Shown here: piece after piece, positions 1 through 10,929 of the stretch
How the letters are laid out: every line of letters starts with the position of its first letter
Numbering within the stretch: position 1 is the stretch's first letter
Assembly: GCA_947685225.1 (NCBI GenBank)
Contig: CANTUV010000009.1
Span: forward strand, 8,122,001-8,186,000
Direction: 5' to 3'
Length of the DNA: 64,000 nt
Source of the DNA: Garcia nutans
Lineage: Eukaryota; Streptophyta; Magnoliopsida; Malpighiales; Euphorbiaceae
Program-made: the position numbers and the translations under genes
The notes under the pieces: generated by a model
What the model saw: only the letters and a program-made list of their open reading frames with translations
Told to the model about the DNA's origin: nothing
Databases searched by the model: none

Positions 1-120
1 AATGTGTTGAATTGATATTTAAGTGATGATAAGTTGGGGTATTTGTGAGGAAAATGATGAAATGTTAAGTTAGGGTTTAGTATAAATGAATTTTGAAGTG
101 TTTGGTCTTTAAATCATTGA

Positions 121-345
121 AGGACACGGCCAAGTTATGAGAGACACGGCCAAGTTAGAGGAAACTTGGCCGTGTTGGATGATTTTTGGAGAGGACACGG
201 CCGTGTCCCTTGCCCATGTTCACCACTGCCTGATTTTTGTTGAGAGACACGGCCATGTCCTTTGCCCGTGTTTGCCTCGGTTTGATTTGGTGTTGAGAGA
301 CACGGCCACAAGCTTGGCCGTGTCCCTTGAGTGTGTTGGTTAATG
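121..345. repeat. Cluster of GACACGGCC/GGCCGTGTC inverted words in the LTR
   Basis: About ten copies of GACACGGCC, its complement or close variants lie within 225 bp of otherwise AT-rich LTR. One pair makes a perfect 16-bp palindrome, GGACACGGCCGTGTCC, at 193-208. Similar words recur in the Y LTRs (near 40780) and in the Athila LTR (60577-60858). Confidence 0.8.
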
Positions 346-499
346 ATAATTATTCTTGAATATTCTTACATTGTTGGATCCTCCAAAGGTCTTGTTGTAT
401 CTACATTTTAAATATACTTAAAACAAAGATGACCTAAACAAATGTATATTGAGGATTCTAAATCTAAGAATAAGGTAAGTTATATATATGTACATCAAT

Positions 500-815
500 G
501 ATGATACATATGATACTATATGAACAATGTTATGTTTTATGCATTGTGAACCTTGTAAATTGTAATGTGTTATATGAATAAGGTATTTTGTAATGTGAAG
601 GATATGATGAGGTAATTGATTATGTATATTTCAATAATGAGATGTAAAACCAATGTGTTTGGTGATAATGATGCATATGATATTATATAAACAATGTTAG
701 GTTATATGCATTGTGAATCTTGTGAATTGTAATGTGTTATATGAACAAGGTATTTTATGATGTGAAGGATATGATGAGGTAATTGATTATGTATAATTGA
801 ATAATGAAATATTAT
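500..815. repeat. Tandem duplication, period about 167 bp, in the LTR
   Basis: The block starting with CATATGATA at 507 recurs at 674 with the same order of words (AACAATGTTA, GCATTGTGAA, GAAGGATATGATGAGG). The two units are roughly 85-90% identical by eye. Confidence 0.75.
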
Positions 816-840
816 AGTATGATTTGAGACATGATATAAT

Positions 841-951
841 GTGAAGCCATTGTGATTGGCTATGATGATTCAAATGTGATGTGAAGCCATTGTGATTGGC
901 TATGATGATTCAAATGAGATGTGAAGCCATTGTTATTGGTTATGATAACTT
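841..951. repeat. 40-bp tandem repeat, nearly 3 units
   Basis: Units start at 841, 881 and 921 with GTGAAGCCATTG. Units 1 and 2 are almost identical; unit 3 is truncated and diverged. The Y LTRs carry two units of the same repeat (from about 41602), so copy number differs between related LTRs. Confidence 0.85.
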
Positions 952-1219
952 AATTGAGAATTGTTTTCACGAAGGTTTGGATCAGTCATTGAATGATGAT
1001 TTGTTGAAATGATGTATATGTATAGGTATATGAAATAGAAATGGTAAGTATTGTTTTGTGAGTGTTCTATGTAAATATGTGTATAATTTATGAGATTAGT
1101 GGGGATATATGAAGAATGCATTGAGCAAAGAAAATGAGATAAGAGAACAATAAATCATGATGCTAAAAATATGAGGTATGATTCTTTTGTAAAGTATATT
1201 TTAATATTTATTTGTACTA

Positions 1220-1255
1220 CTAAGCTATCGGGCTTAGCGCGGTTGTGTAATCGCG
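1220..1255. other. Double hairpin in the LTR
   Basis: CTAAGC (1220-1225) pairs with GCTTAG (1232-1237), and directly after it CGCG (1238-1241) pairs with CGCG (1252-1255), followed by TAGGT. The same two-stem layout occurs in the Y and Tekay LTRs (see findings). Confidence 0.7.
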
Positions 1256-1667
1256 TAGGTGATTATGCTGTTGATCTGGAAGTCCAGCTGTTATGCCACG
1301 AGTAGGGTAAGAGTGTTTCGAGACCAACTAGAAGATGATGCATACATTTTGCTAATTTAATTATGTTGTATTTTTTATAAGAATATATAATAATATGTAT
1401 AGATGAAGTTTTGGTAAATAAGAATAATGATTTTTGTAAATGTTCTTTAAACTAATGTAATATTGCTTGAACTCGGATAAAGGTTTTTAAATTGAAACTA
1501 GAAGTGACATTCTTATACTTTATATACGTATTGTATGTATACCAGGTATATGTATAGTACTTATATAGGGTATGGGGGTGTTACAGCTTAACCCAGGGCC
1601 AGGTAAAATAGTATTAGTATACTTTAAAATTTATATAAAAGTTCACTTACCTTATGTCATTTTGTAG

Positions 1668-2703
1668 GTCAATTTGGCTTGGTGGAACACAAAAGAGTGG
1701 ATGAACTGGACTTCTTCTATGAATGTTGCATTGCCTTTTCAGCATACTCACCGAGTCATTACCGGCCCTGTGTCTAGTGGCTGGTTTTTAGGGGAGAGAT
1801 TATGAATGGTTCCTTGGTCCCGAGCGACAGAGGATCCTGATGAATTGCCCAAAGTATACTTTAAATATCACATCAATGCCGGAGAATGCATGGTGGTTAC
1901 CTCAGCACGGTTATGAACCGGGTGCATCATATACCTAGTTTATTTGAGTAGGACTCTTGAAATTTGATGTATCTCCTGTTGGCATACGGGAGGTTCTTGA
2001 GAAAAAGGAGGATAGCGATGAAGAGGAATATCACAGAGAGGGAGGAGGATTTGTCCCGCATCCCGGGGCTAGCACCTCTCAGGTAAACTTTTAACATTTT
2101 GCCATTACAATTACTTCTTTCTTAACTTGTTTTGACTATTTTAATGATCGTTGCAGGTTGCTGGCTCATTTGGTCATGAGGCTAGACCTTTCTTTACCGC
2201 TTCTCCATTTGCTCATAATCAACTGGAGATGTCATCTCATCCACAGGGCGTTGATGTGAATTACTTGGTAGGTTTTCCTGTTCCATGATAATTTATGCTA
2301 CATGTATGCATGATTATGTATACTCTTACTCTTTCCCTTCTGACTCACAGCGGATGCTTAAGGAACAAAACAAAAAACTTCAAGAAGAGTTAACTGCTAG
2401 TCGTCAACAGGTTGCCCATTTTGAAAATTGTATCACCAGTCAGAGCAAGATTTTTTAGACTACCGGTTTCAGGGGGTGAGAGATCCTGGTGCTTCATCAT
2501 CTAAGGGACCCTAAGCTGATGACCATGAGATCCTTTCGCCTACTTCGGATGAGGACAGTTATAGATCTGAATTCCAAGGTAATAGAGATTCAGGTGCTCC
2601 TACTTCAGGCGGACTCGAGATAGATGATATGCCTCCTCCTCCAACAGACAATGACTTTTTTAGGGCTTTGTTTGATCATGATCCACCACCTCCTTCTCAG
2701 TGA
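1668..2703 (+). pseudogene. Antisense ORF 1 of Tat copy A (possible plant-mobile-domain-like), 3' exons
   Basis: This matches the better copy at 9203-10529 exon for exon. AG acceptors at 1666-1667, 2155-2156 and 2349-2350, and GT donors at 2083 and 2268, delimit exons 1668-2082, 2157-2267 and 2351-2703, ending in a TGA. Visible words include a Trp-rich start (NLAWWN), SGWFL, and a last exon with a Leu/Glu/Gln coiled-coil-like stretch followed by an acidic, Pro-rich tail (PPPPSQ). Several frames are broken in the first exon. It lies antisense to the pol genes of the same element and downstream of integrase. Extra antisense ORFs in this place are known for Tat-lineage elements; assignment to the plant mobile domain family is my inference. 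The 5' exons were cut off by the LTR ending at 1586. Confidence 0.6.
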
Positions 2704-3120
2704 TCTATCATTATTGTATTAATTGAGAAAATATTGTATAATAAAAATAATGATAAAAATAATAATGATGATATATAATTTGCACTTTTACTGTAACTTT
2801 TGACTTAATTTTTTTTTTTGTTTCTATCATCATTATTATTTCTACACTACAATTATTGGTCTTTCCTCTTCACATTCAAAATTTCCACAGTAGCACTAAT
2901 TTACAAAACCAAAAGCAATGCGGCAACTCAAAATTGTTTCGTCGCCAATTTCCTATTCTTGCGCATCTCAATCTCAAGCTATTCCTTGTCAATTTTTGAA
3001 TAGCCAATCATCCCATATAAATCTCTTTTCATGCCATGATCTCATACAAAAGCCAGGAAATTTTCCACTTCAGCATCAAAATTCTTTTTAATAATTCCAA
3101 TTTTTCTTCAATTGTCAACA
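2704..3120. other. Spacer between the two antisense ORFs
   Basis: AT-rich sequence aligned with 10530-10929 of copy B. I see no coding potential. It probably holds the 3' end of ORF 1 and the promoter/leader of ORF 2, but no clear signal can be fixed. Confidence 0.5.
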
Positions 3121-4330
3121 ATGACCGAACTCAATTTGAAGAAAATACAAGGTCTGTTTAAAAATATGAATGTCATTCATTGGATATAAATATCTTGGTC
3201 TAAAATCGATGCTTTGAAGTGTTTTCAAAATATTAAATTAGACCTTTCTTTTTTACATGCCATGGTTTCTTTTTAAAATGTGAATTCTAGGACATTTGAG
3301 ATTAATGACTTTGAGATATGTCCCATGATTGAAAAATTTGAGGCCGTCCTTGGATATCCAAGCAATCAACCAATGGCATTACCTATATTGATTTCCAAGA
3401 CTCAACAAAAGATGCAAAAGTTATTTCAACTTTCAAAGCCCGAAGTTCTACAATTGAGGAGAGCTGATGAGAAAATTTAGCTTGGTTCCTTAATTGACTT
3501 TTGCCTTTCTCACTTGGCTCGTACTAAGGCATGGGGACGTATGCATTTTCTATGCTTGCTTGGCCAATTTTTTCTTGTTTCTTTTGATGGCAATATTGAT
3601 CCATGAGTATTAGATATCATGGACCAAATGGAAGAAGACTTGTCGCAGATACCCGTGATCTTAGCTCAGACTTTAGTTGGACTAGAACAACTTAAATTGG
3701 GATTGTCAAAGAGATTGATAGGGAGTCCATTATTGCTTCAAGTAATTACCTAAATCACCCTTTTAGGTTTTCAATTTAGGTTTCTTCTATTTTTTTATTG
3801 CTCTAATTTTTGCCTAGTCCGTCCTTGTGGGTTTTAAAAACCAGTGAGCTATCCTAATTTTTGCCTAAGCCGCCCTTGTGGGTTTTTAACTTAGTGGACC
3901 CCTTTTTTTAATTATTTTCTTATGCTTACAGATTTGGCTTCAGGAGCATCTCTGCTTGCTCGATACTCCATCTATGGATTTTTCCAGATATCTACCACGG
4001 CATCACTCTACTAGGAAACTACTCCACCCTGCTTCTTCATATGCTGACTGGGTTGACTGGATCAGTTCTCGTGCTGAAGTCAACATCCATTGGTTAGTAC
4101 CTTGGTGAAAGATTTCTCGTATCACCATTCGGACATACTTGATATATGTTCCTCTTGCTGCTCTTCATCGAGGTACTTGTTATGATCCTCGCCGACTTGA
4201 CCGTCAGTATGGAGCTGAGTCTCGAGATTTTGATTTTACTCCTGATTTGGACATGCCTTGTCTGACTGAAGCCTATTTGGATTGGTTGAAGCAAAGGTGG
4301 CCTACACTTTACACTTATCATCTACCATAG
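3121..4330 (+). pseudogene. Antisense ORF 2 of Tat copy A (DUF7745-like), two exons, broken
   Basis: Exon 1 runs from the ATG at 3121 to 3741, the intron from 3742 to 3932, and exon 2 from 3933 to the stop at 4328-4330. Exon 1 carries features I associate with plant DUF7745-type proteins: SFLHAMVSF, a FEICP...EKFEAVLGYP block, then LIDFCLSHLA and AWGRM. Exon 2 begins IWLQEHLCLL and has YVPLAAL, GTCYDPRRL and RLDRQYGAE. In-frame stops occur in exon 1 (in the words WI*ISW and F*NVN, after DEKI, and after NIDP), so it is dead. The last exon base before the GT donor is A where copy B has G. Copy B at 10930-12278 is the paralogue. Function is unknown; the family name is from memory, and the pairing of exons is supported by agreement between the copies. 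Confidence 0.65.
3748..3894. repeat. Stem-loop modules in the ORF 2 intron (copy A)
   Basis: Three modules share the core CC(C/T)TTxxGGGTTTT. Outer stems: ACCTAAA (3748-3754) with TTTAGGT (3775-3781), 7 bp perfect; a decayed CTAGT unit near 3818; CTAAG (3865-3869) with CTTAG (3890-3894). Confidence 0.75.
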
Positions 4331-4577
4331 ATTTTACATTTGTCAATTTATTTAGTAAGAGTGGTGTTAGGATGAAAATAATAAAAGTAATAATAAGAGA
4401 TGTTTCTTTTCCTTTTATAATTTTTCATCACCTTTTGCTATCTTGTTTATTTTGTTTTATCCATATTTAGTCAAATACTTAAAACAGTGCATATACAACA
4501 ATTTTAATATTAATTCTACTTTATTAAATTAGGGAACAACCAAACATAAAGCCATCATACATAAAATCACTCCTATT

Positions 4578-4721
4578 GCCAACTAGCCCTTTCGGGTTTT
4601 CTAATTGGCGATTTTCTCTTAGTTAGCCCTAATTGTTGCCTAGCCCACCTTTTCGGGTTTTCAGAACTAGCGGACTGCTCTAACTTTTACCTAGGCTGCC
4701 CTTTTTGGGTTTTCAACCTAG
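4578..4721. repeat. Stem-loop modules between ORF 2 and the integrase end (copy A)
   Basis: Outer stems: GCCAA (4578-4582) with TTGGC (4605-4609); CTAG (4640-4643) with CTAG (4667-4670); CTAGG (4691-4695) with CCTAG (4717-4721). Each encloses CCCTTT(C/T)GGGTTTTC or a close variant. The array lies between the stop of the + strand ORF (4330) and the stop of the - strand pol (4747). Confidence 0.75.
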
Positions 4722-4746
4722 CGAGCTCCTTTTCTTTTTCTTTTTT

Positions 4747-6071
4747 TTATACATAAAACCTCTTCAACCTGTCAATGTTCACTGGCTCACTAAACTCGTT
4801 CCCATCCATGTCTGACAACGTCACTGCACCCTTGTTCATGACTTGTTTCACAACATATGGCCCTTCCCAACTAAGCCTAAATTTCCCTATTGGATCAGAT
4901 ATGTTAGGCTTACATATTTTCAATACTAAATCATCGATTTTGAGTTTTTTGATGTTAACCCTTCTATTATAGGCTCGAGCTATCCTCCTTTGATACAGTT
5001 GATGATGATACAATGCTTTTAACCTTCTCTCCTCTAGTAAAGCAAATTGTGTGTATCTGCTCACTACCCACTCCGTCTCAGGCAGTTCAACTTCCAAGAC
5101 TACTCTGAATGATTTGATCTCAATTTCAATTGGCAACACCGCTTCCATCCCGTAAACCAAAGAGAACAATGTCATTCCAGTCGGTGTTCTCACACTTGTT
5201 CTGTACCCCCCCCCCCCCCAACAATGTAAAAGGAAGCATCTCTGACCAATCGCTGTATGTCTTGGTCATCTTGGACAGGATCTACTTAATTGTCTTATTG
5301 GTTGCTTCTACTGCACCATTGGCCTTTGGTCTATAAGGAGAGGATCGGTGATGATGGATTTGGTACATTTGAGAATAAGTCCTTAACTGCACCTTGAAAC
5401 TGTACCCCATTGTCTGATATCATACTGTATGGGACCCATACCTACAGATAAGATTCTTTTCAATAAATCTAGCCATTTGTCTTGCCCCAATTTGTTGAAG
5501 GATTCAGCTTCGACCCATTTTTAAAAATAATCTACCGCTACTACAATGAAACGGTGACCGTTTGAGGCTGTCGGATGTACCTCTCCTATAATGTCAATCC
5601 CCCAAGTGGCAAAGGGCCAGGGTGAAGACATAAAATGCAATTCTTTAGGAGGCATGTGAGTCAAATTACCATACATCTGACATTAATGCCATTTCTTTAC
5701 AAACTTAATGCAATCTCTCTCCATGGTCAACCAGTAGTAACCTTGTCGAATTATCTTTTTAACTAGGGCTAAACCACTCATATGTGGACCACAACTTCCC
5801 GCGTGTATTTTTTGACATGATATGCTCCACTTCAGGCTTCCTCAAGCATCTAAAGTGTACCCCCATCAGGCCATCTTCAATATAACACTCCATAGATGGT
5901 GATGTATTGTAAGGACCACCACCTTATGGCTCTTCTTTCTTTCTTTGTTGCCCCCAATGGGTATTCCTTTTCCTCCAAAAACCGTCTTATAGTATCATAC
6001 CATGCATCATGGTTTGTATCAGTTTCCATGATTGTCTCATATTCATAGCAAGGAGTTGATGAACTGGTCAA
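4747..6071 (-). pseudogene. Integrase region of Tat copy A, broken
   Basis: The - strand frame 5193-4747 encodes the integrase C-terminal part: TPTGMTLFSLVYG, ETEWVVSRY, RRLKALYHHQL, then KFRLSWEGPYVVK and a final NIDRLKRFYV, which match 13130-12688 of element B. Upstream (5230-5830) the catalytic core and zinc-binding region are recognisable only in pieces with stops and frameshifts. A linker at 6071-5877 (CYEYETIMETD, AWYDTIRRFLEE) is still open. The role would be to join retrotransposon cDNA to genomic DNA. A run of 14 C at 5206-5219 breaks the frame. This copy cannot make integrase. Confidence 0.85.
5206..5219. repeat. Poly-C run (14 C) inside the integrase pseudogene
   Basis: Element B has ordinary coding sequence at the equivalent place (near 13140). 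The run is either a real slippage expansion or a sequencing/assembly artefact. Confidence 0.9.
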
Positions 6072-6107
6072 AATTAGAGGCTTAAGGAATAAGTTGACAA
6101 GATTTTC

Positions 6108-6900
6108 TCATACAGAAGCCAATGTGGCTAGGGCATTAGCCATCTGGTTTTTTTTTTCTCTTGGTAGGTGTATAAACCTGCACTCCTTAAAGTTCTTCTT
6201 CATCATGGTCAAGTAATGGTGGTATGATTTTAATTTCTCTTCTTTCAACTCCCACTCTCCATTTACTTGGGATTCTACTAGCAATGAATCGCCAAAGACT
6301 TCCACCTTATCCATCTTCATAATCATTAGGGCTTCCAAACCAAAGATACATGCTTCATATTCCACCATATTATTGGTTGCCCTAAATTTCAACTTCTTGG
6401 CTAAAGGGATAAGTTCCCCCTTCAAGTGATTCTAGTATGACTCCCAAACCTGCTCCTTTCCAATTCACTACCCCGTCAAAATACATTTTCCATCCTTGTA
6501 CTTCTATGGCCTCTAAATGTTCATCTGGAAATTCCAAGACTACCTCTTCGCTATTCGGTAATGGTTGTTGGGCTAGGAATTCTGCCACTGCTCTACCTTT
6601 GATTGTTTTCCTGGTTACATACTCAATCTCAAATTCTTCCAATATTATCAACCATCGCCCATACTTTCCAATCAAAGAGGGTGTCTCCCTTAAGTACTTT
6701 ATTGGATCCAACCTGAAAATTGCTTGTACACTATAAGATTGGAAATAATGGCACAACTTCTTAGAAGACCAAACCACAGCTATACAGGTCTTTTCAATGA
6801 TACTATACTAAATTTCATAAGGTAGGAGCTTTCTACTCAAATAGTAAACTGCGTGCTCAATCCTTGACTCATATGCTTGGGCTAGCGTAGCTCCAATTGA
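6108..6900 (-). pseudogene. Dual RNase H region of Tat copy A
   Basis: Read from 6777 down, the end of the first RNase H (WSSKKLCHYFQSYSVQAI, then EYVTRK) is followed by a linker and the start of a second RNase H (YFDGVVNWKGAGLGVILES). After a frameshift near 6420 the second domain continues (GELIPLAKKLKFRATNN, MVEYEACIFGLEAL, VEVFGDSLL, NQMANALATL). The second domain is the archaeal-type RNase H typical of Tat-lineage elements. Its D-E-D-D set is visible as YFDG, YEA, GDS and ANALA; the last Asp is Asn here (element B keeps ADALA), a likely inactivating change on top of the frameshift. RNase H removes the RNA strand during reverse transcription. Confidence 0.85.
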
Positions 6901-7587
6901 CTCTTCTTCTACTGCTAAGTATAGTAACAGGGGTTTATCGGGTTTAGGTGGTTTCAAAATAGGTGAATTCAGCAGATACTCTTTTATTTATTCAAAGGCC
7001 TTTTGACACTCTTCATTCCACAGGACCGGCTAATTCCTTTTAAGTAATTTGAAGATAGGTTCATAGATTGTGGTGAGCTTTGCTATAAACCTGCTAATGT
7101 ACTGTAATCTACCAATGAATCCCTAAACTTCTCTCTCTGTCTTGGGGTTGGCATATCCCTGATTGTTTTAACTTTGTTAGGGTCAATCTCAATGTCGTTT
7201 GGACCAATCATGTGACCCAACAATTTGCCTGAGGTAACCCCAAACACACACTTCTTTGGGTTTAGCCTTAGCTTATACTTTAATGCTTTATCGAAGAAAA
7301 ATTATAAGTTTTGGAAGTGTTGTTCCCTTGTATCTCATTTCACCACCATATCATCAACATACACTTCAACCTCTTTGTCCATCATATCATGAAACAATGT
7401 AGTGGCCATCCTTTGGTAGGTTGCTCCAGCATTCTTTAATCTGAATGACATCACCCTATAACAAAATATACCCCATGTAGTAATAAAAACAGTTTTGGTT
7501 TTATCCTCTTGGGCCATTAACACTTAGTTGTATCCGAAAAATCCATCTACAAACGAGTGTAGCACGCTAGAGGCTGCACTATCAATG
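6901..7587 (-). pseudogene. Reverse transcriptase C-terminal part of Tat copy A, truncated at 7587
   Basis: The frame 7523-7335 holds QEDKTKT, the CYRVMSFRLKNAGATYQR block and the catalytic EVYVDDMVVK motif. Downstream pieces toward 6901 match element B (thumb/connection) with frame breaks. Identity to element B stops after the word CTGCACTATCAATGA, ending about 7587; beyond it lies unrelated sequence. The N-terminal half of RT, protease and gag of this copy are therefore absent. Confidence 0.85.
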
Positions 7588-9202
7588 AAAGGAGCATATG
7601 AACACACGAATAACCATTCATGCCAAACTACCGAAGGAAAGCATAGGACAAAGATAGTGAATACACACCTTTAATTCATGCATAAGTTATTTAACAAACG
7701 GAACTCAAAACAAGAGAGTATTGGGCCTACAATGATAAATAAATTATAATGCCATAAAATACAAATACATAACCATCATATCGGTAATCAACAGCAATGT
7801 TAGGCAACTAATAGACATAGGATGAGGTACCATTCAGTGGCAGTAAATCAATAGAAATGAATAGCATACTGTCATAAAAGCTTAACAAATAATAGGAGAA
7901 ATATAATAAGAACTTGAGAATGTTTATATTGATGATTGGGTTGGTTGTGCCATATCTGTAACATTGTGTGGTTTGCATCTAATTTCTATTTAACGGTTAA
8001 AGTACCCACTAAGCTATATGCTTAGAGATTTTAGTTTTCTAAACTCGTAGGTTATAGAGTCCAAGCTGACAAATGGGAAGCTACAAAGGAGCACTAGAGT
8101 GCACAACAGGAGGCAAAGTGAGGAGCAAAGCAAAGTTTAGCTTGGCATGTACTGTTAAGGACTTTTAAAATGTAATTATAACAATTAAAGAAATGTGTAA
8201 ATTATTATTATTAAAAATAAAAAGGAAAAAATTTTATTCAGTGCATGTTCTGTATACCATGTTGCATATACTGTAGCACACTTGCATTGTTGCATACATT
8301 CACTTGATATGACATTATTGATCAATTTCATTTGTTTTTTTTCCAGTCTACTTGGAGATCGAGTAATCATAAGTTTGGACAATATAAGCATGACGTTGAC
8401 CATGACTTATGTTCAAGCTAGATATCGTGTGACAAAGGGATTAATGCATGTACTATTATTAGGCAAATTGGACATTCCTTATATTAATTGGGTAGTTGTA
8501 ATGCCTTGCTAGAGGCCAATTATGACTTGTTGGTTTAATAGAGATTAAATTGACTGCCAATTAATATGGGCCTATCGGGTCACACACAAGAATGCGCTTT
8601 GGGCTGGATATAATATTAATAATATTAACATTAGATATTAATATTTATTATTATTATTATTATTTTATATATATTATTAGATAATATATTCAGAATCATT
8701 ATTAGATTTGGATTCTGAATTTGACTTATCATATCCAATTTCGAATTGGATTCTGGAGTGATTATATTCACTCCAGACGTTAAGTCTTCTCAGAGGTAAC
8801 ATTAGAAAATGAAAGAGAATGAAAACAAAGGAACCCTAATACGTTTTAGAGAAAATGTTTTTCCAGCCTTTGCCGTTGCAGAGAGCTAGCACTCCAGACG
8901 GTAGCATTCGTGTGGATACACGATAGAGGGTGTTTCGCAATCGAGGCATCTCTTCCAAACTGTGATTTCGAATCATCAACATGTTAGTTTTTTGAACACT
9001 TTAGTTGAATTATACGAACAGCATCGATCCTGGTGGGAAATCAGAGATCAAAAATTTTTCCGCTGCATGTTTTTGGTTTGTAGTGATCTCCTTGATTTCA
9101 TAACACTTTTGTCGGCTTGATGGCAGTTTTCGAGGTATTTTCTTCTACTAATGTCAATTCCACTCTTTTCTTGCATGAATTTGATCTTTACTATTATTGT
9201 AG
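7588..9202. other. Unassigned AT-rich block between Tat copy A and Tat element B
   Basis: There is no convincing ORF. 7588-7900 looks like nothing else in the window. 8001-8053 resembles the double-hairpin part of the Tekay LTR. 8570-9120 reads like retrotransposon LTR/leader or intron sequence (T-rich run-up to the acceptor AG at 9201-9202), but I cannot place it. An X-type 3' LTR expected for element B is not here. A 13-bp word, GCATATGAACACA, occurs at both edges (7594-7606 and 9209-9221). Confidence 0.5.
8001..8053. other. Relic of a Tekay-type LTR double hairpin
   Basis: AGTACCCACTAAGC...GCTTAG (stem 8009-8014 with 8020-8025) is followed by TTTTAGTTTTCTAAACTCG and TAGGTTA. The same words in the same order occur at 16785-16840 inside the Tekay LTR. 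Confidence 0.55.
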
Positions 9203-10529
9203 GTATGGGCATATGAACACAACCTCATGAGGGTACCCAGTATTTCTCGAGATAGGGTCGGGTATCCGAGATTAAATTTCTAGTTGTCCAATCATGTAGA
9301 CGTTCCCAGCTCTCGCCATATGCATACTCATCGCTTTGTGTTGAGCCGCTTAACCTGGGACCAGGTAAAATAACATTAGTATGCTTTAAATTTTATGTGA
9401 AAGTTTGCTTATCTTATGTTATTTTGCAGGTGAATTTGGCCTGGTGGAACCCAGAAGAGTGAGCAAACTGGTCTCCTTTGATGAGGTCTGCGCTATCTTT
9501 CCAACATTCTCGCCGAGTCATCTCCGGCCCAGTGTCTAGTGGCTGGTTTCTCAGAGAGAGAGTTTATGAGTGGTTCCTCGGTCCAGAGCAGCAGAGATTC
9601 TGATGCCTTGCCCAAAATACACTTTAAATATTATGTCAATGCCGGAGGATGCCTGGTGGACGGTTCGGTTCGATTATGGTATTGAAGGATTTCTCTATCC
9701 GCCGAGTGCATCTTATGCTCATTTTATTCAAAGAAGGCTCTTGAACTTTGATGTATCTCCTATTGGTGTGCGGGAGATTCCCAAAGAAAATGAGGGTAGA
9801 GAGGAAGAGGATCATCACAGAGATGCAGGAGAGTTTGTTCCACATCTCGAGGCTAGTACTTCTTAGGTAAAACTTTTACCATTTTTCCCTTGCAACCGCT
9901 TCTTTCTTTCTTTTTTTTGATTCTTTAATGATTGTTGCATGTTGTTGGCTCATTTGATCATAAGGCTGGACCTTTTACTGCCCCTTCGTTTGCTCATTCT
10001 AGCCCGTCAGATATGCCATCTCATCTGCAGGGCATTGATATGAACTACCTAGTGAGTTCCTTATTTTATGGTAATTTATGCTATATGTATGCATGATTAT
10101 ATATGCTCTTGCCTTTTTCCTTCATGGCTCACAGCGGATGCTTGAAGAACAAAATAGGAAACTTCAAGAAGAGTTGGCTATAAGTCATCAACAGGCTTCT
10201 CATTTTGAAAATTTATATCATCAATCCGAACAAAATTTTTGAGACTTTCGATTTCAAGGGATGAGGGATCCTGGCGCTTCTTCATCAAGAGGCCCCCAGA
10301 CTGATGACCATAAGATCCTTTTGTCTGCTTCTGATGAGGACTGTGAAGGATCGAAACTTTAAGGTAATAGGGATTTTGGTGCTCCCACTTCGGGTGATCC
10401 CGGGATGAGTAATTTGCTGGATTTTGTGCTCCCGCTTCGGGCGAACTCGGGACGAGTGGTTTGCCCCCTCCTCCAACAGCCGATGACTTTTTCAGGGCTT
10501 TATTTGATGACCTACCACCACCCTCTTAG
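9203..10529 (+). pseudogene. Antisense ORF 1 of Tat element B (possible plant-mobile-domain-like)
   Basis: Exons by AG/GT borders and agreement with copy A: 9203-9364, 9430-9866, about 9941-10051 and 10135-10529 (stop TAG 10527-10529). Exon 1 starts VWAYEHNLMRVPS with GYPRLNF; exon 2 has LTWDQVNLAWWNPEE across the splice, SGWFLRERVYEWFLGPEQQR, DAWWTVRFDYGIEGF and an acidic end; the last exon has a coiled-coil-like EEQNRKLQEELA. W.YEH followed by YPR is a pattern I link to plant mobile domain or related transposon-derived proteins; I am not certain. The acceptor before exon 3 reads GCATG where copy A has GCAGG, and stops occur in exons 1, 2 and 4, so it is dead. It is antisense to pol of the same element. 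Confidence 0.6.
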
Positions 10530-10929
10530 TGATGTATAAATATTGTATCAACAGTATAAATATTGTACAATAATTAAAAAAATACAATTTCCATCTTTAC
10601 TGTAACTTTTTTCTTTTTTACTTCTTTTTTTTCACTTTTTTATCGTTACTGTATAATTATTAAACTTTCTTTTTCACATTTCAATATTTAGACAGCCACC
10701 ACCGAAAAAGCCAAATGCAACATGGTAAAGTAAATTCGTCGCCAATTCTTTTTCTTGCACAACATGGTTTCGTCCTTTTCCATCACCTTTACCTTATCTA
10801 TTTTGGAAAAGGTTACTTCTTATATATAAATCACCTTTTATGCTTTATTTCATACAGAAACCAAAAATATTTTCTAATTCAACGTAAAAACTCCCTTTAA
10901 CAATTTTGATTTTCCTTCATTCATCAACC
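10530..10929. other. Spacer between antisense ORFs of element B
   Basis: AT-rich, aligned with 2704-3120 of copy A; no coding potential seen. It should contain the ORF 2 leader, since the ATG at 10930 lies in a conserved CATGACCGA context in both copies. Confidence 0.5.

Larger units (their letters stand above)
1..1586 (+). repeat. 3' part of a long LTR (family Y-like), left end outside the window
   Basis: The segment ends in GGGTGTTACA at 1586. It shares the order of landmarks seen in the three Y LTRs at 39444-57085: GACACGG/GTGTCC words, 40-bp repeats containing GAAGCCATTGTGATTGG, an ACTAAGC...GCTTAG hairpin, a GAGACCAACTAGA word and the same AT-rich quasi-palindromic last 80 bp. It is clearly more diverged than those copies are from each other. 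Right after 1586 the sequence continues as the antisense ORF of Tat copy A (compare 9348 onward), so the LTR, solo or 3' of an element, was inserted there. Its TSD cannot be checked because the left end is missing. The short ORFs inside it are chance. Confidence 0.85.

Noticed and set aside
137..343. 68-codon ORF at the left end
   Set aside because: It arises from the GACACGGCC repeat cluster in an LTR; no protein family fits.
841..951. CRISPR-like repeat with regular spacing
   Set aside because: The 40-bp units are contiguous tandem repeats without unique spacers, in a plant LTR.
8282..8512. 76-codon ORF in the unassigned block
   Set aside because: No recognisable motif, AT-rich surroundings, and the opposite strand has an equal-length ORF over the same bases.
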